From NCBI RefSeq assembly GCF_003854935.1, contig NZ_CP033970.1:868001-932000 (forward strand): DNA of 64,000 nt. Direction: 5' to 3'. Source of the DNA: Cupriavidus pauculus (GTDB taxonomy: Bacteria; Pseudomonadota; Gammaproteobacteria; Burkholderiales; Burkholderiaceae). The notes under the pieces are model-generated. The model ran no database searches, had not been told where the DNA came from, and saw only the letters and a list, made by a program, of their open reading frames with translations. Each line of letters begins with the position of its first letter. Positions within the stretch are counted from its first letter, which is position 1. Of the stretch, positions 60,191 through 64,000 are shown in pieces. Position numbers and translations under genes: made by a program.

Positions 60191-60320
60191 GGCTCCCCTC
60201 TCCCATGAAGTGGGAGAGGGGTTGGGGGAGAGGGCAATGCCGCGCAATATGCCACCGTTGCATCTTGAGGCGCCCGGCCCTCTCCCCCGGCCCCTCTCCC
60301 GCCTTGCGGGAGAGGGGAGC
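60191..60320. repeat. Inverted pair of REP-like palindromic repeats
   Basis: Two copies of a GC-rich element lie head to head: CTCCCCTCTCCC...GGGAGAGGGG with a TTGGGGGAGAGGGC flank (60191-60235), and its inverted form starting GCCCTCTCCC (60277-60320). Each copy is itself palindromic. They fill the gap between the convergent CoA-transferase and lutB genes and may also act as a transcription barrier. Confidence 0.7.
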
Positions 60321-60375
60321 AACCCCCAGCGTTGAACGACCACCCCGGAGCCATCTCCCCCCCACCCCCCCGCCC

Positions 60376-61821
60376 CTACTCCGGCTGATCGCGTGCCGCC
60401 AGCAGGTCGGACAGGCTGCGCGGCGCCGGTGTCAGCGGCTGGCGGTGCTGCGTCCAGCCCATCTGCACCGACGGCGTGAACATGCGCAGCCGCGTGGCGG
60501 CCCATCGGAACAGCCGGTAGGCCGCCGGATGCGCGAACGCGCCGCTCCAGAAGCGCCAGACCAGGTGTTCGCGGCGGCTGTAGCGCGCGCCCTGGCCCTT
60601 GAGCGGATGGGGCACCGACTCGTCCGGGTTGCGGTTGGCCTCGGTGCGCAGGCGCACCAGCAGCTGCGGGATCGGGATGCGCACCGGGCAGACCTCGCCG
60701 CAGGCGCCGCACAGGCTCGACGCCGTGGGCAGGTCGGCCGTGGCGTCCAGGCCCAGCAGGTGGGGCGAGATGATCTTGCCGATCGGGCCCGGATAAGTCG
60801 TGCCATAGGCATGGCCGCCGATGCGCGTGTAGACCGGGCAGTGGTTCATGCAGGCGCCGCAGCGGATGCATTGCAGCGTCGCGCGCAACTGGGCGTCGGC
60901 GTAGGCCTGGCTGCGGCCGTTGTCCAGCAGCACCAGGTGCACCTCGCGCGGGCCGTCCCGCTCGCCCGCGCGGCGCGGGCCCGAGATCAGGTTGAAGTAC
61001 GTGGTGATGGCCTGCCCGGTGGCCGAGCGCGTGAGCAGGCTCGACAGCGGCACGATATGCGACAGCCGGGCCACCACCTTTTCCATGCCCATGATGGCCA
61101 CGTGCACGTCCGGCACGGTTGTCGACAGCCGGCCGTTGCCCTCGTTTTCCACCAGCCACAGCGTGCCGGTGTCGGCCGCCGCGAAGTTCACGCCGGACAG
61201 GCCGATGTCGGCCTCCACAAACGCCTGGCGCAGCGCGCGCCGGCCGGTCTGGATCAACGCGTCGACGTCCTCGGTGTAGGGCGTGTCGGGAATGTGCTGC
61301 GTGAACAGCGTGGCGATGTCGGCCTTGGTCTTGTGGATGGCCGGCATGACGATGTGCGACGGCTTCTCGTCGGCCAGCTGCACGATGTACTCGCCCATGT
61401 CGGATTCGATGCAGTCGATGCCGCGCGCGGCCAGGTAATGGTTCAGCTCCATTTCCTCGCTGGCCATCGACTTGCCCTTGATCACGCGCCGTGCGGCGTG
61501 CCGCTGCGCGATGCCGTGGATGATCGCGTTGGCCTCGTCGGCGGTCTCGGCCCAGTGCACCTGCACGCCGGCGCGCGTCAGGTTGGCTTCCAGTTCCGTC
61601 AGCAGGTCCGGCAGGTTGGCCAGCGCGTGCTGGCGCACGGCCTCGCCCAGGTCGCGCAGGCGCTCCAGCTCGTCGCCATCGGGAAACTGCACGGCGCGTT
61701 TCTGCTGCAGGAAGTCCATCGCGCCGCGAAAGCTCTTGCGCAGCTTGGGGTCGTCCAGCGCCTCGCGGGCACGGGCGCGGAAGTCCTGGCTGGGGACGAA
61801 ATGCAGGGTTTGCTCGCTCAT
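60376..61821 (-). CDS. lutB: L-lactate utilisation iron-sulfur protein LutB
   Basis: Cytoplasmic subunit of the LutABC lactate oxidation complex. The 481 residues contain an LUD domain (RVIKGKSMASEEMELNHYL) and two 4Fe-4S motifs, CIRCGACMNHCPVY and CGACGEVCPV. The start at 61821 overlaps the lutC stop by ATGA. The C-terminal tail is Pro/Leu-rich. Last gene of the lutACB transcript. Confidence 0.94.
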   Translation of the reverse strand: MSEQTLHFVPSQDFRARAREALDDPKLRKSFRGAMDFLQQKRAVQFPDGDELERLRDLGEAVRQHALANLPDLLTELEANLTRAGVQVHWAETADEANAIIHGIAQRHAARRVIKGKSMASEEMELNHYLAARGIDCIESDMGEYIVQLADEKPSHIVMPAIHKTKADIATLFTQHIPDTPYTEDVDALIQTGRRALRQAFVEADIGLSGVNFAAADTGTLWLVENEGNGRLSTTVPDVHVAIMGMEKVVARLSHIVPLSSLLTRSATGQAITTYFNLISGPRRAGERDGPREVHLVLLDNGRSQAYADAQLRATLQCIRCGACMNHCPVYTRIGGHAYGTTYPGPIGKIISPHLLGLDATADLPTASSLCGACGEVCPVRIPIPQLLVRLRTEANRNPDESVPHPLKGQGARYSRREHLVWRFWSGAFAHPAAYRLFRWAATRLRMFTPSVQMGWTQHRQPLTPAPRSLSDLLAARDQPE

Positions 61822-62528
61822 GGCGCGGCGTCTCCGTCGGTGACGATCACGACCCAGAGCTGGCGCGGGCCGTGCGCGCCGTAGGCCAGCGTCTGCTGGA
61901 TGTCCGAGGTCTTGGACGGGCCGGACACCATGACCAGGTTGGTCGGCATGCCGTCGACCCAGCGTTCGGCGCGCACCGCGCTGTGCAGGTCGGGGTGCAG
62001 CGTCGACGCGTACACCAGCGCGATGTGGATCGGCGGCACCAGCGACATCGTGCGCGGCGAGCCCGCGTCGGGCGCCAGCACCAGCGTGCCGGTGGCAGCC
62101 AGCCCAGAGCGCGCAACCGTGAAGCCGGCGTCGATGGTGTCGAACAGCTCGGCCTTCCAGGCTTCGAGCGGGCGGTCGAACGCAACGGTGGCGATGCCGG
62201 CGGGCAGCGCCCGGGCCAGCGCAGTGCCTTCGGGGCGGGCCGTGTCGAGCAGCAGCCGGCGCACGCCTGCGGCGGCCAGCCGGCTGGCGACCCAGGCCGG
62301 CCAGCCGGCCGCATCGGTACAGACGACCTCGGCGTGCGAGGCGGTCAGCGCGGCCTGCATCGACGCGACCATCGCGGCCACGGCCGGGCGCTCGCCACGG
62401 CGGCTGTCGAAATGCTGGTCGATGCGGCGGTCCAGCGCGGCGGGGTCGTGCGCCAGCGTGGTCCCGGCATCGGGCGCGGCGGCGCGCAGGCGGCCCAGCA
62501 TCCGCTCGCGGGGGCTCATGGCGGTCAT
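61818..62528 (-). CDS. lutC: Lactate utilisation protein LutC
   Basis: LUD-domain subunit of the lactate oxidation complex, 236 residues. Conserved segments: GFTVARSGLAATGTLVLA, MSLVPPIHIALV and GPSKTSDIQQTL. ATG overlaps the lutA stop as ATGA, and its stop overlaps lutB, so all three are translationally coupled. Confidence 0.92.
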   Translation of the reverse strand: MTAMSPRERMLGRLRAAAPDAGTTLAHDPAALDRRIDQHFDSRRGERPAVAAMVASMQAALTASHAEVVCTDAAGWPAWVASRLAAAGVRRLLLDTARPEGTALARALPAGIATVAFDRPLEAWKAELFDTIDAGFTVARSGLAATGTLVLAPDAGSPRTMSLVPPIHIALVYASTLHPDLHSAVRAERWVDGMPTNLVMVSGPSKTSDIQQTLAYGAHGPRQLWVVIVTDGDAAP

Positions 62529-63310
62529 GCGGCACCTCCGGTGCGGCGCCACAGGAACGACGCCAGGTGTTCCACGGGCAGCGGCGCGCCGGCGTGGGCC
62601 GCCGCGTGGCCGATGTTGAGCAGGCAGCCGCAGTCGGCCGATACCAGGCGGTCGCAGCCGGTGGCGCAGGCCGAGGCGACCTTGTCGCGCACCATCGCGC
62701 CCGAGATGTCGGCGTGCTTCAGCGAGAACGTGCCGCCAAAGCCGCAGCATTCGGATTCGCGCTCGTGCTCCACACGCGTGACGCCCGGCAAGGCATCGAC
62801 CAGTGCCACGCCATGGCTGCGGGTGCCCATCTCGCGGCGCGCGGCGCACGACGTGTGCAGCACCACGCGCTCGGGGTGGCCCGCTGGCGCGGTATCGAAG
62901 CGGACGTGCAGCACGTTGAGCAGGAACTCGGCCAGTTCGTAGACGCGGCCGGCGATGTCGCTGGCCAGCATGGCGGCCTCGCTGCCGGTGGCGCCAGCGT
63001 CGGCAAACAGCTTCGGCCAGTGGTGCCGCATCATCCCGCCGCACGAGCCCGACGGCACGATGATCGGCCATGGCTCGCGGAACAGGTCCAGCTGGGCGCG
63101 GGCCACCTTGCGGGCTTGCTCGGGATTGCCGCTGCTGTAGGCCGGCTGGCCGCAGCAGCTCTGGCCGCGCGGAAAGTGGACGGTCAGCCCTTCGCGCTCC
63201 AGCAGGCGCACGGCGTCCAGGCCGGCTTGCGGGACGAACAGGTCGACCAGGCAGGTGCCGAACAGATACACCTGCTTGGGAATGGTGGTGGGGTACTGCC
63301 TGGATTGCAT
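62525..63310 (-). CDS. lutA: Lactate utilisation protein LutA
   Basis: CCG-domain subunit of the lactate oxidation complex (related to heterodisulfide reductase/GlpC), 261 residues. Two cysteine motifs are present, SCCGQPAYSSG and ECCGFGGTFSLKH. GGAGGCAGAC before ATG 63310 is a strong ribosome site. First gene of lutACB, divergent from a GntR/LldR-type regulator with a clear operator between. Confidence 0.93.
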   Translation of the reverse strand: MQSRQYPTTIPKQVYLFGTCLVDLFVPQAGLDAVRLLEREGLTVHFPRGQSCCGQPAYSSGNPEQARKVARAQLDLFREPWPIIVPSGSCGGMMRHHWPKLFADAGATGSEAAMLASDIAGRVYELAEFLLNVLHVRFDTAPAGHPERVVLHTSCAARREMGTRSHGVALVDALPGVTRVEHERESECCGFGGTFSLKHADISGAMVRDKVASACATGCDRLVSADCGCLLNIGHAAAHAGAPLPVEHLASFLWRRTGGAA

Positions 63311-63393
63311 GTCTGCCTCCGGTGGCGCGGCCACGGGCGACACGCGCCGCGGCATTTTTGGGCGCATAATTCCCGCTCTCGCGCCGGAGCGCA

Positions 63394-63410
63394 AATTGGT
63401 TGGACCAATC
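63394..63410. promoter_or_regulatory. PdhR/LldR-type operator upstream of lutA
   Basis: AATTGGTTGGACCAATC closely matches the FadR-subfamily consensus AATTGGTnnnACCAATT, with one mismatched end base. It lies 84 bases before lutA and 29 before the divergent regulator gene, so the regulator probably binds here and responds to lactate. Confidence 0.7.
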
Positions 63411-63438
63411 CGGCGCACCGCGCAAGGAAAGGGAATCG

Positions 63439-64000
63439 ATGGGGGGCAGCGCACGCAACCGCGTGGAAGACGTCATGCGCAGGATGGAGACCGCGCTGCT
63501 GGACGGCACGTGGCCCGTTGGCGCCCGGCTGCCTGCCGAGCGCGTGCTGGCCGAGCAGTACGCGGTGGCGCGCAACACGATCCGCGAGGCCATCCAGCGG
63601 CTGGCCGCGCGCGGCCTGCTGCAAAGCCGGCGGGGCGCGGGCGTCTACGTGACCGACCAGTTGCGCACCGGCATCGCCTCGCCCTGGGGCCAGCTCGTGG
63701 CCGACCACCCGGCGCTGCGCGACGACATCCTGGAGTTCCGTCGCGTGCTGGAAGGCGCCACCGCCTACTTCGCGGCGCTACGTGCCGACGCGGCCGACCT
63801 GAAGCGTATACGGGCGCTGCTGAAGGATCTGGAACGCGCGCGGCGCGCCGACGACAAGGCCGGCGAGGCCGATGCCGATGCCCGGCTGCACGACGCCATC
63901 GCGCAGGCATCGCACAACACGATGTTCCTGCACCTGCACACCAGCGTGATCGGCATGCTGCGCGAGCACATCACGGTCAACGGCACGGGGCTGCGGGAGT
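63439..64000 (+). CDS. FadR-type GntR regulator, LldR-like (3' truncated by window edge)
   Basis: The first 187 residues of a GntR-family regulator; the rest lies outside the window. The N-terminal winged helix (LPAERVLAEQYAVARNTIREAIQRLAARGLLQSRR) is followed by the start of an FCD effector domain with metal-site residues (EFRRVLEGATAYFAALR, ADARLHDAIAQASHNTMF). Divergent position relative to lutACB and the operator between them suggest lactate-responsive control. Confidence 0.9.
   Translation, partial: MGGSARNRVEDVMRRMETALLDGTWPVGARLPAERVLAEQYAVARNTIREAIQRLAARGLLQSRRGAGVYVTDQLRTGIASPWGQLVADHPALRDDILEFRRVLEGATAYFAALRADAADLKRIRALLKDLERARRADDKAGEADADARLHDAIAQASHNTMFLHLHTSVIGMLREHITVNGTGLRE

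Noticed and set aside
1-64000. tRNA, rRNA, phage, integrase or transposase genes
   Set aside because: None was recognised on either strand by motif or structure; small or divergent ones cannot be excluded by eye.

Overview
The window is a 64 kb stretch of very GC-rich chromosomal DNA from a Burkholderiaceae-type beta-proteobacterium, most like Cupriavidus or Ralstonia (an inference). The pointers are strong GC preference at third codon positions, three Bug-type periplasmic solute receptors without TctA/TctB partners, a long-form LeuA, a feoA-feoB operon with a small cysteine-rich third gene, and a Ralstonia/Cupriavidus-style exopolysaccharide cluster. No tRNA, rRNA, CRISPR array, transposase or integrase was seen.

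Region 1 (1-16.7 kb) is an exopolysaccharide locus. It runs from a Wza/Wzb/Wzc export set, through a ChbG/YdjC-like deacetylase, three GT4 glycosyltransferases, a WcaF-like acetyltransferase, a Wzx flippase and a Wzy-like polymerase, to gmd and fcl for GDP-L-fucose. A LuxR-type regulator with a degenerate receiver domain closes it. No undecaprenyl-phosphate initiating transferase is present in the window.

Region 2 (16.7-24.2 kb) holds an 800-base non-coding stretch, small envelope proteins, cyanase, a phosphoribosyltransferase, and a catabolic operon (GntR regulator, Bug receptor, aconitase-superfamily large and small subunits).

Region 3 (24.8-30.4 kb) is the most unusual part. Five co-directional genes encode a Gly-rich secreted protein with a Q/N-rich tail, a small secreted protein, a periplasmic C39 peptidase, an Ala-rich secreted protein, and a FapF-like coiled-coil plus beta-barrel outer-membrane protein. 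This resembles a divergent functional-amyloid (Fap-type) export system with a PE-PGRS-like substrate.

Region 4 (30.5-44.9 kb) is metabolic. It contains a DUF1269 membrane protein, a LivK-like receptor with an SDR dehydrogenase, a split AtuA-type gene pair with a Bug receptor under a divergent LysR regulator, an apparently exported Rossmann protein, a GNAT, AMP nucleosidase, OmpW, leuA with a likely attenuator leader peptide, and an Ig-like lipoprotein.

Region 5 (45.0-50.6 kb) is a lower-GC effector-immunity island. Four tandem DUF3304-like lipoproteins precede a Tle1/DUF2235-like lipase in which the nucleophile Ser is replaced by Asp.

Region 6 (50.9-64 kb) holds feoAB with a Fur-like box, an ECF sigma/anti-sigma pair with a matching promoter, a LysR-controlled acyl-CoA dehydrogenase/Bug/CoA-transferase operon, an inverted pair of REP-like repeats, and lutABC divergent from a GntR/LldR-type regulator with a PdhR/LldR-like operator between them.
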